Positions 1-6,899 of a stretch of DNA of 10,708 nt are shown one piece after another. The position numbers and the translations under genes were made by a program. The stretch's first letter is position 1. Each line of letters begins with the position of its first letter. The stretch is from Pseudomonadota bacterium. GTDB taxonomy: Bacteria > Myxococcota > Polyangia > GCA-2747355 > JACKDQ01. Below the pieces are notes generated by a model. The model was not told the DNA's origin and ran no database searches. It saw nothing but the letters and a program-made list of their open reading frames with translations. The stretch lies in contig JAUVBO010000035.1 in the NCBI GenBank assembly GCA_030591195.1, positions 1 through 10,708 on the forward strand. Reading direction: 5' to 3'.

Positions 1-1224
1 CGTCAGACCGTAGCTGAAGCGGGCCCAATAGTAGCTGTCGATGCCGACCACCGCGTTGTACTTGAAGCGCGCCTCCTCCGGGTTCTTGACCAGCTGGTCG
101 CCGGCGTGGGTGTAGAGGGTGTAGTCGACGTAGCGATCGAGCCGGTCCTGACCCTTGCCGGCGCGAAGGGCTGGCAGCTTCACCCGGCTGGTCGCCTGAC
201 GCTGGCCGCCCTGCCAGATCTCCACCAGGTAGGTCCCGGCGACGAGCTCGTCGATCGGCTCGCCGTCGGCGAGCACCCGCTCGTTGCCGCTGACCTGATC
301 GATCAGCAGCGCCTGGCGCCCGCCGGCGAGGTGACTGCTGACGGTGACCTCGTGGCGCATCGTCAGCGAGATCCGCCACGAGCTCGAGTAGTCGCCGGGC
401 ACGATCCGGCGGTGCTCCTCGAAGCGCACCGACTGGGTCACCCGCAGGATCAGCTCGCCGACGACCAGCTCGCCGCTGATGTCCCCCGGGGCCGGAACCG
501 TCAGCCGCGCCTCGGCGTCGGAGGTGCCGCGGCGGTAGAGCTCGTCGTGGATCTTGCCAAAGTACGCCACGTCGCCGGGCGTGAAGCGGCCGAACGGGTC
601 GTTCGATCCCTGCTTCAGGTCGTCGAAGGAGACCGTGTCCTGGTCCGCGTCGCTGTCATAGACCAGCTGTAGCCGCCGGGCCGGCAGCTGCAGGTGCTGC
701 TCGAGGGAGTCGATCAGCTCCGCCGGCGAGAAGGCGAGGCTGGTGGGCGCCACCGAGGTCTCGGTGACCGAGAGATCGATCGCCGCCGGCCCCTGGAGCT
801 GGGTCGCCGGCTGGTCCGGCATCTCGAGCAACTTCCACAGCACGGCGAACGCCGCTCGCTCCTCCGGAAAGAGTGTCGCCACGTAGGCCGGCTGCTCCAT
901 CCGCTCCATCTCGGAGATCGAGATCGCATCGTCTGCCGGGAGGCTGGCGATGATCCCATCCACCCGGCGCGCCACGCTCTCCATCGCACCGCTGACCGCG
1001 CCGACCTCGGCCAGGCTGTCGATCGACCGGTGGGAGAGGTAGTAACGCGCGGGGTCAACGTGGCTCGAGCTGATGCTCGCGCCGCTGACCAACGTCACCG
1101 CGTCGCCCTTGCCCGGCAGCCCTGCGACAGCCCCGGGGGCATCGCCTCCCATCTCTGGCCCACAGCTTAGCAACACCGACCCGAGCAGGGCAGAGCAGAC
1201 CACGGTCCATCGTGAAGAAATCAT
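1..1224 (-). CDS. Putative lipoprotein of unknown function, 3' end cut by window edge
   Basis: The frame is open for 408 codons from an ATG at 1224 to the left edge, so the C-terminus is missing. The N-terminus has a short basic start (MISSRW), a hydrophobic stretch and a lipobox LLSC with Cys21. This predicts signal peptidase II cleavage and lipid anchoring. The +2 residue is Gly, so by the E. coli rule it would go to the outer membrane. The mature part is acidic and mixed alpha/beta with no motif I recognise. A helical region at about residues 60-130 precedes a segment with VYDSDADQDTVSFDDL. A beta-rich part follows, ending in a strand-turn-strand stretch near GTYLVEIWQGG. A GGGGG run lies about 7 bases before the ATG and may act as ribosome binding site. 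It follows sodN on the same strand after 113 bases and has a weak TATATG box of its own on the minus strand at 1289-1284. The function is unknown. The reading frame is well supported by codon-position GC and the signal sequence. Confidence 0.8.
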   Translation of the reverse strand, partial: MISSRWTVVCSALLGSVLLSCGPEMGGDAPGAVAGLPGKGDAVTLVSGASISSSHVDPARYYLSHRSIDSLAEVGAVSGAMESVARRVDGIIASLPADDAISISEMERMEQPAYVATLFPEERAAFAVLWKLLEMPDQPATQLQGPAAIDLSVTETSVAPTSLAFSPAELIDSLEQHLQLPARRLQLVYDSDADQDTVSFDDLKQGSNDPFGRFTPGDVAYFGKIHDELYRRGTSDAEARLTVPAPGDISGELVVGELILRVTQSVRFEEHRRIVPGDYSSSWRISLTMRHEVTVSSHLAGGRQALLIDQVSGNERVLADGEPIDELVAGTYLVEIWQGGQRQATSRVKLPALRAGKGQDRLDRYVDYTLYTHAGDQLVKNPEEARFKYNAVVGIDSYYWARFSYGLT

Positions 1225-1337
1225 TAGGCAACCCCCGCTTGTGCGTGCTTCGGCCGACCTCTGATACGGCCGACACCGACACACATATACGAGGGCTGTA
1301 GGCTTTGCTTCCGAGATCTCTCGATCTGGGGCTACGC

Positions 1338-1781
1338 CTACTTCCAGTAGCCAGCGATGCCGGCGATCGCCTTGTCCAGGGCCTTGACCGGTCCCGTGTC
1401 AGCCTTCTGCTTGCACTTCATCGCGGCGACCATCACCGCGTGGTGCTTGCCGAGCTTGGCGAGGTAGCCCTTGCTGCCGGGCTTGATCTTCTGGGCCATG
1501 AAGTAGTCCGAGATCGTGCGGATGATCTTCTCGGCGTGGTGCTCCTTGTTGTTGACCCAGCGCACCAGCTGGTTGCGGCTCTGGGCGTCACCCTTGCGGC
1601 TGAGCTGATTGATCAGCTTGACCGACTTGGTGATCGTCACCAGGTCCTCGCGCATCATCTTCACCCGGTGGGCGTCGCCGTAGATGCCGCACGGGATCTG
1701 GCAGTGGGCGCGGGCCGACGGGTTGTGGGCGATGAAGATCGAAGCGGCGGCGATCGCAGCCAGGCTGACTCTGAGCAGCAT
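1338..1781 (-). CDS. sodN: Nickel superoxide dismutase with Sec signal peptide
   Basis: This is a nickel-containing superoxide dismutase, which turns superoxide into hydrogen peroxide and oxygen. The protein is 147 residues. Residues 1-25 form a signal peptide (MLLR, then a hydrophobic stretch, then ARA). Residue 26 starts HCQIPCGIY, the Ni-hook HCxxPCGxY, in which the mature N-terminal His1, Cys2 and Cys6 bind Ni. The mature chain would be 122 residues, close to the 117 of the Streptomyces enzyme. The helical core carries NKEHHAEK and SDYF, matching the family pattern KExxAE...DYF. By my alignment the Streptomyces second-shell residues Glu17 and Arg47 are replaced by Met17 and His57, which I believe is normal outside the actinobacterial clade. 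The start at 1781 was chosen because GAGGGAGGG lies 7 bases upstream and the signal peptide begins there. A longer in-frame start at 1838 would spoil the signal peptide. It lies 86 bases after thyX on the same strand, so the two could share a transcript. No sodX or sodT maturation protease is in the window. Confidence 0.95.
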   Translation of the reverse strand: MLLRVSLAAIAAASIFIAHNPSARAHCQIPCGIYGDAHRVKMMREDLVTITKSVKLINQLSRKGDAQSRNQLVRWVNNKEHHAEKIIRTISDYFMAQKIKPGSKGYLAKLGKHHAVMVAAMKCKQKADTGPVKALDKAIAGIAGYWK

Positions 1782-1788
1782 CAGGTAA

Positions 1789-1797
1789 CCCTCCCTC
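1789..1797 (-). promoter_or_regulatory. Strong ribosome binding site of sodN
   Basis: On the minus strand GAGGGAGGG stands 7 bases before the ATG at 1781. It is the best Shine-Dalgarno match in the window, and it decides between the ATG at 1781 and the longer in-frame start at 1838. Confidence 0.7.
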
Positions 1798-1867
1798 TCG
1801 TTGATCAGCCGATCCTCGACGTCCGAGGCGTCGGGCATGCCTACACTACGGTTGGCGGCCGAGGCGG

Positions 1868-2698
1868 TTACGACGAGTGGCGAAGCTTCCGCTCGAGGTC
1901 CTCGCGGGCCCGGCCGGAGAGGCCGCTCTGTTCGCCGCCGATCATCTTTCGTACTGCCACGACCTCGGCGCGCGAGAGCTTGACCGCGTCCAGCACGTGC
2001 TCGGCGAACGCCTCGTAGGCCATCGGCGCCACCGCCCGGGCCAGCTCGCCGAGCACCGCGGCGTAGCGCCGGATCTCGAGCTGGGCGTGGCTGTCGAGGC
2101 GCAGCCGGAGGAAGTGAAACAGGTTACGCAGATCGATCTGCCAGTACCACTGGGTGTAGAGGCTCAACGGCAGGTTGATCCGTGCCAGCTCGCGCGACAC
2201 GCCGTCGTCGATCAACCCCTGGTAGTTGCCGTAGGCCCGCTGCTGGTCCCGGGCGAGCAGCTCGAGCACCTTGGCCCGTAGCGCCGTGGGCACCTCGTCG
2301 TCCGAGCGGCCCTGCTTGTTGCCCTCGCTCTGGTAGCGCACGTCGCCGTCCTCGGGGACGTAGAACTCGTCGGCCATCACGCTGTAGCGACCGGAGATCT
2401 CGTTCAGCCTCGCGGTGCGGTGACGCACCCACTGGCGGGCGACGAAGATCGGCATCTTGCAGTGGAAGGTCAGGATCACCTGCTCGAACGGCGAGCTGTG
2501 ATCGTTGCGCATCAGGTAGTTGATCAGGCCCCGATCCTTGCGCACCGTCTTGGTCCCCTCGCCGTACGACACCCGGGCGGCCTGGACGATGCGGGCGTCG
2601 CCACCGAGGTAGTCCACCAGCCGGACGAAGCCGTGATCGAGCACCTTGTATTCCCTATCGAGCAGGGCCTCGGCCTGCTCCACGACGACGTGAGCCAT
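1868..2698 (-). CDS. thyX: Flavin-dependent thymidylate synthase ThyX
   Basis: ThyX makes dTMP from dUMP in the cytoplasm, using methylene-tetrahydrofolate as carbon donor, FAD as hydride carrier and NADPH as reductant. The 276-residue product has the ThyX signature RHRx7S at residues 92-102 (RHRTARLNEIS), followed by GRYS. Other family blocks are the early SSPFEQ (68-73), FHCKMPIFVARQW (78-90), the loop with EFYVP (111-115), and QWYWQIDLRNLFHFLRLR (183-200), which normally contacts flavin and nucleotide. The length is normal for the family. The start at 2698 gives the usual MAHVVVEQ-type N-terminus. The frame stays open upstream to 3094, but that part is Arg/Ser-rich, lacks homology to ThyX and overlaps the divergent lipoprotein gene, so I reject it. 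A GAGGAG lies 13 bases upstream and a GAAG nearer, so the ribosome site is not decisive. It is the first gene of the minus-strand run thyX-sodN-lipoprotein. No thyA is seen here. Confidence 0.96.
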   Translation of the reverse strand: MAHVVVEQAEALLDREYKVLDHGFVRLVDYLGGDARIVQAARVSYGEGTKTVRKDRGLINYLMRNDHSSPFEQVILTFHCKMPIFVARQWVRHRTARLNEISGRYSVMADEFYVPEDGDVRYQSEGNKQGRSDDEVPTALRAKVLELLARDQQRAYGNYQGLIDDGVSRELARINLPLSLYTQWYWQIDLRNLFHFLRLRLDSHAQLEIRRYAAVLGELARAVAPMAYEAFAEHVLDAVKLSRAEVVAVRKMIGGEQSGLSGRAREDLERKLRHSS

Positions 2699-2751
2699 GG
2701 TTCTTCGCTTGCTCCTCGAGGGTAAGGGCGTAGCTGTCGTGACCGCGCGGA

Positions 2752-2761
2752 ATGGTACCAT
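2752..2761. promoter_or_regulatory. Perfect palindrome in the divergent thyX / lipoprotein promoter region
   Basis: ATGGTACCAT is a perfect 10-base palindrome in the 88-base gap between the divergent starts at 2698 and 2787. The minus strand reads TATGGT across it and the plus strand TACCAT. Each is a 4/6 match to a -10 box, so it could serve as an operator or as overlapping -10 boxes. No convincing -35 box accompanies either strand. A short palindrome can occur by chance. Confidence 0.3.
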
Positions 2762-2786
2762 AGCGGCGACGAGCGCCACCGAAGCC

Positions 2787-3353
2787 ATGGAACGACCCGC
2801 GCCACGCTGCCCGCAGATCCGCCACCCCTTGGGGCTGGTGCTCGCCCTGTGTTGTTGCGCGCCGGCTGGCTGCAAGAAGAGCCGCCCTCCCCGTCCGCGA
2901 GCCGACGCTCCTTCGAGGCCAACCCATGACGCCTCGATCGCCTCGATCGCCGCCGACCGCGACCCGGATGCCGGCCGGCCGCGGGCCGAGACCGACGAGC
3001 GCGTGGCCGCCACCCAGGCGGAGGCCCAGCGCCTGACCCGGGCGCTGCTCGCCGGGGGCGTGGCTGCCCGAGAGGTGACCAGCGTCGCCGACATCCGCGG
3101 CTACCGGCTCTTCCGTCGCCGCTACCACCGACAGGCTCAGGTCTGGTTCGAGACCGCTGTCGGGGTCGACCCGACCTTCGAGCCGGCGCTGTACAACGCG
3201 GCGCTCACCGCTGCGCTGCTCGCCGACCGCCCCCGCGCCCTTCGCCACCTCGAGCGCCTTCGCCGCCTCGGCACTCCCCTGGGCCGTCGGCGCCTCACGC
3301 GAGCGGCGCGCAGCCCACATCTGCGCGCCATCGCAAGACAGCTCGACCGCTGA
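2787..3353 (+). CDS. Small lipoprotein with TPR-like repeat
   Basis: The product is 188 residues. It has a basic start, a hydrophobic stretch (LGLVLALCCC) and a lipobox PAGC with Cys29, so it is a predicted lipoprotein. The +2 residue is Lys, not Asp, so inner-membrane retention is not expected. Residues 30-75 are a Pro/Arg/Asp-rich, probably disordered linker. Residues 76-160 are helical, and 105-160 contain one or two TPR-like units (LFRRRYHRQAQVWFETAVGVDP, then EPALYNAALTAALLADRPRALRHLERL). The first matches the usual TPR pattern of small and aromatic residues ending in DP. TPRs hold protein complexes together, so a scaffold or envelope-assembly role is possible, but no partner is identified. 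The frame is open back to 2697. I chose the ATG at 2787 because the signal sequence starts there and the upstream part overlaps thyX. Only a weak GAAG precedes it. Confidence 0.8.
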   Translation: MERPAPRCPQIRHPLGLVLALCCCAPAGCKKSRPPRPRADAPSRPTHDASIASIAADRDPDAGRPRAETDERVAATQAEAQRLTRALLAGGVAAREVTSVADIRGYRLFRRRYHRQAQVWFETAVGVDPTFEPALYNAALTAALLADRPRALRHLERLRRLGTPLGRRRLTRAARSPHLRAIARQLDR

Positions 3354-3538
3354 CGGAGAGCGCCGTGGCGGCGATCCTGCAAACGCCGATGTGCGCACCG
3401 CCGTGCACTTAGCGAGGCCCGTCGACGCCGTCCGGCCGCGCAAGGCCACGGGATCACGATCGCTCCGGTGATGCTCCTCAATAGCGATGCGCTGGCGCCA
3501 AACTTGCTTGGCCTCTGCGCGCCATGCGGTCCCGATGT

Positions 3539-3543
3539 GGAGG
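3539..3543 (+). promoter_or_regulatory. Ribosome binding site deciding the propeller lipoprotein start
   Basis: GGAGG stands 5 bases before the ATG at 3549. It supports this start over an in-frame ATG at 3468, which would put 27 residues in front of the signal peptide. The 195-base gap before it (3354-3548) shows no gene and no clear promoter. Confidence 0.65.
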
Positions 3544-3548
3544 GGGAC

Positions 3549-5651
3549 ATGAGGACCAGACATCAAGGATTGAACCGCCTGCTGGCGGCATTGAGTGTCG
3601 CCGCCCTGATCGGCGGCTGTGGGAGCATCGAGCAGTCGGAGCCACTCGGAACCCGGGGCAGAGCCAACGCTGACGGTGTCTCGCCCAACAAGCTGCAGAC
3701 GTTCGGCCCTGGCGAGTTCGACCGGTTCGTCCAGAAGGCGGCTCAGACCGCGCCGATGCTGGAGATGGGCGGCGGCGGTGGTGGTGCCGTGGCGGCCGAG
3801 AGCATCACCCACGTCCAGGAGGGCGGCGTCGACGAGGGCGGCATCGTCAAGGCCCACGGCGACCACCTGGTGGTGCTACGCCGCGGCCGGCTGTTCTCGA
3901 TCGGCATCGACGGCTCGCTCGAGCCGACGTCCTACGTCAACCTCAACCCCGACGTGCACGGCTATCAGGTGGCCACCACCAGCGGTGACCGCCTGAACCT
4001 TCGCGCCGAGGCCAGCACTGCCAGCGCGGTCCTCGCGCTGCTGGACGAGGGCACCTGCCTCGCCCGGGACTTCGACCGCAACATCGCCGGAAGCTGGATT
4101 CCGGTGACCTACACCCGACCGAGCGACTACCAGACGGTCGAGGGCTGGGTCTCCGGCGAGTGGATCACGCCGGCCGACAGCTGCGCCAACTCCTCGGTCT
4201 GGTACGACGAGATGCTGATCCACGGCGACACGATCGTCGTCATCGGCTTCGACTACGGTCAGCAGGCGACCGAGATCGGCCTGTTCAACATCGACGCCGC
4301 CGGGCGGATCACCCGGGCGCAGAACGGCCGCTACTTCCTCCGCTCCAACGACTACTACTCGGCAGACAACTACGCCAGCCGGCTGGTCGACGGCAAGCTG
4401 GTGTTCCACCTGCCCTACAGCCTGCTCCAGCCCAACCCGGCCTACGACTACACCTCCCCGGGGCAGGCGCCCTGGGTCCAGGACGACACCCTGCCCGCCC
4501 TGCGCGCCGCCACCGGCAGCTGGAGCGAGCTGATCAGCAAGACCGAGATCTACATGCCGCTGACCACGGTGGAGATGCCGGTGCTGCACACCGTCGTCAC
4601 CTGCGACCTCGACCGCCCGCAGCTCGCCTGCAGCGCCACCGGCGTGGTCGGCGCCTGGTCCCACGACCTCTACGTCTCGCGTGACGCGGTCTACCTGTGG
4701 GTCAACGACATCGGCTTCTTCGGCCACGGCGAGCCGACCACCGCGGCGTCGCTCTTCCGCATGCCGCTCGGCGGCGGGCTGCCCGGCGCGGTGCGCGCGG
4801 CCGGTCACCCCGAGAACCAGTTCTCGTTCAAGCAGGCCAACGGCCTGCTCAACGTCGTGGTCCGCGCCGGCCAGCTCAGCGGCGACTACACCGACATCTA
4901 CGCCGGCGACGCCCAGCTGCTGCAGATCCCGCTTCAGAGCTTCGGCGTCAACGTCGGCCAGATCCCCTCGAGCAACGTCCGGTCGATCGTCGGCGCCGAT
5001 CAGCTCTCCTACAGCCTCGAGAACCGCTTCGTCGGCGACTGGCTGCTCGTCAGCTCCCCGTGGGGTGACAACGGCCAGACGGTCCACCTCTACAACTGGG
5101 TCAGCCACGCCGAGGTCCGGCAGCTGCAGCTCGGCCACCTGGTCGAGCGGATCGACGTGCTCGGCGAGGGCGCGATTGTCGTCGGCAGCAGCCAGTCCAA
5201 CCTCGGCGACACCAACATCGAGGACCTCGGCCTCTCGTCGATCGCCCTCGGCAGCTCCCCGCGAGTGGTCGATACTTACGTCGAGCCCGACGCGCTGCAG
5301 GGCGAGACCCGCAGCCACGCCTACGGCTACAGCGACGCCCTGCGGCTGGTCGGCCTGCCGATCGTCGGCCTCGGCTCGGCCGAGCAGGCCGGCACCGCGC
5401 GCACCCTGTTCCTCGATGTCGGTACCGACCTCAGCCTGCGCCGCGCCGGCGACCTCGCCGCCGACCCCCGCACCGCGAGCTGCGCCGACTCGTGCTACGA
5501 CTGGTACGGCAACGCGCGCCCGATCTTCTATGACGGCCGGATCTTCGCCCTGATGGGCTACGAGCTGGTCGAGGGTCAGGCCCAGCAGAGCGGCGACCAG
5601 CGCTGGGTCCAGGAGATCGGCCGCACCGCCTTCTCCACGCTGCTGCCTTGA
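3549..5651 (+). CDS. Beta-propeller-domain lipoprotein (PF09826/COG4880 type) with inserted SH3b domain
   Basis: The product is 700 residues and likely outer-membrane or surface attached. Residues 1-24 are a signal with lipobox IGGC (Cys24). Residues 74-80 contain a run of six glycines. Then comes the family signature HVQEGGVDEGGIVK (88-101), which matches the TNVQvxGVDEaDIVK block at the start of the secreted C-terminal beta-propeller family. After the first strands, residues 145-206 read like a bacterial SH3 (SH3b) domain: LNLRAEASTASAVLALLDEGT, then GSWIPVTY, then EGWVSGEWI. SH3b domains usually bind peptidoglycan or other cell-wall ligands. The propeller resumes at WYDEMLIHGDTIVVIGF (218-234) and runs to the end with repeated DGKLVF-like and GDWLLVSSP-like strands. 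Two Cys, C170 and C212, flank the SH3b core and could pair. The molecular function of the family is not known; attachment or sensing at the cell wall is inference. Its stop faces the FGE-like gene across a strong hairpin. Confidence 0.88.
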   Translation: MRTRHQGLNRLLAALSVAALIGGCGSIEQSEPLGTRGRANADGVSPNKLQTFGPGEFDRFVQKAAQTAPMLEMGGGGGGAVAAESITHVQEGGVDEGGIVKAHGDHLVVLRRGRLFSIGIDGSLEPTSYVNLNPDVHGYQVATTSGDRLNLRAEASTASAVLALLDEGTCLARDFDRNIAGSWIPVTYTRPSDYQTVEGWVSGEWITPADSCANSSVWYDEMLIHGDTIVVIGFDYGQQATEIGLFNIDAAGRITRAQNGRYFLRSNDYYSADNYASRLVDGKLVFHLPYSLLQPNPAYDYTSPGQAPWVQDDTLPALRAATGSWSELISKTEIYMPLTTVEMPVLHTVVTCDLDRPQLACSATGVVGAWSHDLYVSRDAVYLWVNDIGFFGHGEPTTAASLFRMPLGGGLPGAVRAAGHPENQFSFKQANGLLNVVVRAGQLSGDYTDIYAGDAQLLQIPLQSFGVNVGQIPSSNVRSIVGADQLSYSLENRFVGDWLLVSSPWGDNGQTVHLYNWVSHAEVRQLQLGHLVERIDVLGEGAIVVGSSQSNLGDTNIEDLGLSSIALGSSPRVVDTYVEPDALQGETRSHAYGYSDALRLVGLPIVGLGSAEQAGTARTLFLDVGTDLSLRRAGDLAADPRTASCADSCYDWYGNARPIFYDGRIFALMGYELVEGQAQQSGDQRWVQEIGRTAFSTLLP

Positions 5652-5654
5652 TTC

Positions 5655-5690
5655 ATCAGAGGGGGGCTTCGCCTCTCGAAGCCCCCCTGA
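5655..5690. terminator. Strong hairpin between convergent genes, probable bidirectional terminator
   Basis: The arms GGGGGGCTTCG (5661-5671) and CGAAGCCCCCC (5677-5687) pair perfectly over 11 bases around the loop CCTCT. An outer TCA/TGA pairing (5656-5658 and 5688-5690) extends it across a two-base bulge. It sits exactly between the stops of the genes ending at 5651 (+) and 5694 (-), so it can serve both. There is no clear T-run on either side, so it is not a textbook intrinsic terminator. Confidence 0.75.
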
Positions 5691-5693
5691 CGA

Positions 5694-6728
5694 TCAATCG
5701 ACCGAGCGCACGCAGCGCAGACCGGTGCTGTTGCGCCGCTCGTCGAGGGGCTGGCTCGCCCGGTTGGCCACGCGCAGGTATTGCACCGCCGAGCCGAACG
5801 AGCCACCCCGGCGGGTGCCCATGTTCACCGCTGCGTCAAAGAAGACCGGGTCCTTGACCGAGGCGCTGCCGAGCCCCTCGGTGAAGCGATCGTGGCACCA
5901 CTCCCAGGCGTTGCCGAGCATGTCGTAAAAGCCCCACGCGTTGGGCTGCTTCTGACCCACCGGATGCAGCACGCCCCCCGAGTTGTCGAGGTACCAGGCG
6001 ATGGCGTCAGCGTTCGGATCGCTGCCACTGCAGCCGGACAGGGGGCCGTTGTAGAGCGCGGTGGTGCTGCCTGCGCGGCAGGCGCGCTCCCACTCGGCCT
6101 CGGTGGGCAGGCGGAAGCCGGCGCAAGCGTAGACCTGGGCCCCGGCGTAGGGCTCGCGCACGTCGCAGCGAACCGCGTCGCCCTGGCCGGTGCAGGCGTA
6201 GCAGGGCTCGAGCTGGTTGACCTTCGACAGGGCGTTGCACAGGGCCACCGCCTCGTGCCAGGAGACGTCCACCACGGGGCAGTCCTCGCCGCAGCCGCGA
6301 TCGGGTGGGGCATAGCCAACCATCCCCCGGAACATCGCGCGGGTCACTTGGCGGCTCATCATCGAGAAGCCGCGGCCGAGGCCGACCTGGTGCACCGCCT
6401 CGCTCTCCGACCGGCACGGCTCGTCGGCCGGCGAGCCCATGTTGAAGGTGCCCGCCGCGACCTTGATCCAGACGCCGGGCACGATCGGATCTCGATCGGC
6501 TGGCGGGGCATCCGCGGGGGCTGCTTCGACCGGGACCTGGCCATCCACCGACGTCGTGCCGGGCCGCACGCACCGACCGGCCCGACAGCGGTAGCCGTCA
6601 GGACAGGCAGCCTGCTCGACGCAAAGAAACGGCTCGACGCCGTAGTCGGGGCTGATGCAGCTCGCCCAGAGGCAGGCCAGCAGCGTGGCGAGACGGATCA
6701 GCGGGGCTGGGACAGAGGATCCGCTCAT
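5694..6728 (-). CDS. FGE-sulfatase (SUMF1) domain lipoprotein lacking the catalytic cysteines
   Basis: The product is 344 residues. The N-terminus carries a signal with a likely lipobox WASC (Cys24; Cys19 in LLAC is an alternative). Residues 36-53 (CVEQAACPDGYRCRAGRC) are a small Cys-rich knot often seen after lipoboxes in myxobacterial proteins. A Pro/Ala/Asp linker follows. Residues 85-344 are an FGE-sulfatase domain (PF03781): FNMGSP, the block PVVDVSWHEAVALCNALS, GFRLPTEAEWERACRAG, GFYDMLGNAWEW and the end RRGGSF...STGLRCVR. True formylglycine-generating enzymes have a Cys pair in GGSFxCxxxYC. Here the segment is GGSFGSAVQYLRVANR, with none. It is therefore more likely a binding or structural member than a sulfatase activator. 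An extra Cys-rich insert lies at 164-202. I chose the ATG at 6728; a GTG at 6734 is in frame but adds only two residues. It diverges from the LAS peptidase gene. Confidence 0.9.
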   Translation of the reverse strand: MSGSSVPAPLIRLATLLACLWASCISPDYGVEPFLCVEQAACPDGYRCRAGRCVRPGTTSVDGQVPVEAAPADAPPADRDPIVPGVWIKVAAGTFNMGSPADEPCRSESEAVHQVGLGRGFSMMSRQVTRAMFRGMVGYAPPDRGCGEDCPVVDVSWHEAVALCNALSKVNQLEPCYACTGQGDAVRCDVREPYAGAQVYACAGFRLPTEAEWERACRAGSTTALYNGPLSGCSGSDPNADAIAWYLDNSGGVLHPVGQKQPNAWGFYDMLGNAWEWCHDRFTEGLGSASVKDPVFFDAAVNMGTRRGGSFGSAVQYLRVANRASQPLDERRNSTGLRCVRSVD

Positions 6729-6843
6729 GCGCACACGATATCACGCGTCCGAACCGCACGCGGCGGCTGAGAACCATCAGATCTCATTCGTGGACGCACC
6801 GGCCCCACAGATCCCCGAGCGAGACGGCTAGCAACTGACAATT

Positions 6844-6861
6844 TCGTATTGATTTCAACGA
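6844..6861. promoter_or_regulatory. Imperfect dyad in an AT-rich patch of the divergent intergenic region
   Basis: The 171 bases between the divergent starts 6728 and 6900 hold the most AT-rich patch of this part of the window. In it TCG-TA-TTGA / TCAA-CGA forms an imperfect inverted repeat around TT, and the central TTGATTTCAA is itself a dyad. It lies just upstream of the -24 element at 6871, where a DNA-bending or activator protein could sit. This is a position argument only. Confidence 0.25.
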
Positions 6862-6870
6862 GAAGTCGGG

Positions 6871-6886
6871 TGGAACGAACCGTGCT
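6871..6886 (+). promoter_or_regulatory. Candidate sigma-54 (-24/-12) promoter of the LAS peptidase gene
   Basis: TGGAACGAACCGTGCT matches the sigma-54 consensus TGGCACGNNNNTTGCW at all but two fixed positions. It keeps the essential GG and GC exactly 10 bases apart. Transcription would begin near 6897, only about 3 bases before the ATG at 6900, so the message would be almost leaderless. No Shine-Dalgarno sequence is present, which agrees with that. Sigma-54 promoters need an enhancer-binding activator; none is encoded here. Confidence 0.45.
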
Positions 6887-6899
6887 TAGTCTCCCGGCC

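Noticed and set aside
1314..1327. AGATC-TCTC-GATCT hairpin just after sodN as a terminator
   Set aside because: The stem is only five bases with no T-run; too weak to call.
1305..2018. 237-codon plus-strand frame over sodN and the thyX end
   Set aside because: sodN is certain on the minus strand from its Ni-hook; this is its mirror frame.
2699..3094. N-terminal extension of thyX by 132 codons
   Set aside because: It is open but lacks ThyX homology, is low in complexity and runs antisense to the lipoprotein gene. ThyX proteins normally start near the ATG at 2698.
2655..3866. 403-codon minus-strand frame across the TPR-like lipoprotein
   Set aside because: It overlaps three recognised genes and has no recognisable content; the thyX frame and the lipoprotein frame explain the region.
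3876..5318. 480-codon minus-strand frame inside the propeller gene
   Set aside because: Val/Asp/Gly-rich mirror of the propeller codons with no motif; the plus-strand gene has clear family matches.
5781..6770. 329-codon plus-strand frame opposite the FGE-like gene
   Set aside because: The minus strand carries clear FGE-sulfatase motifs; the plus frame is a shadow.
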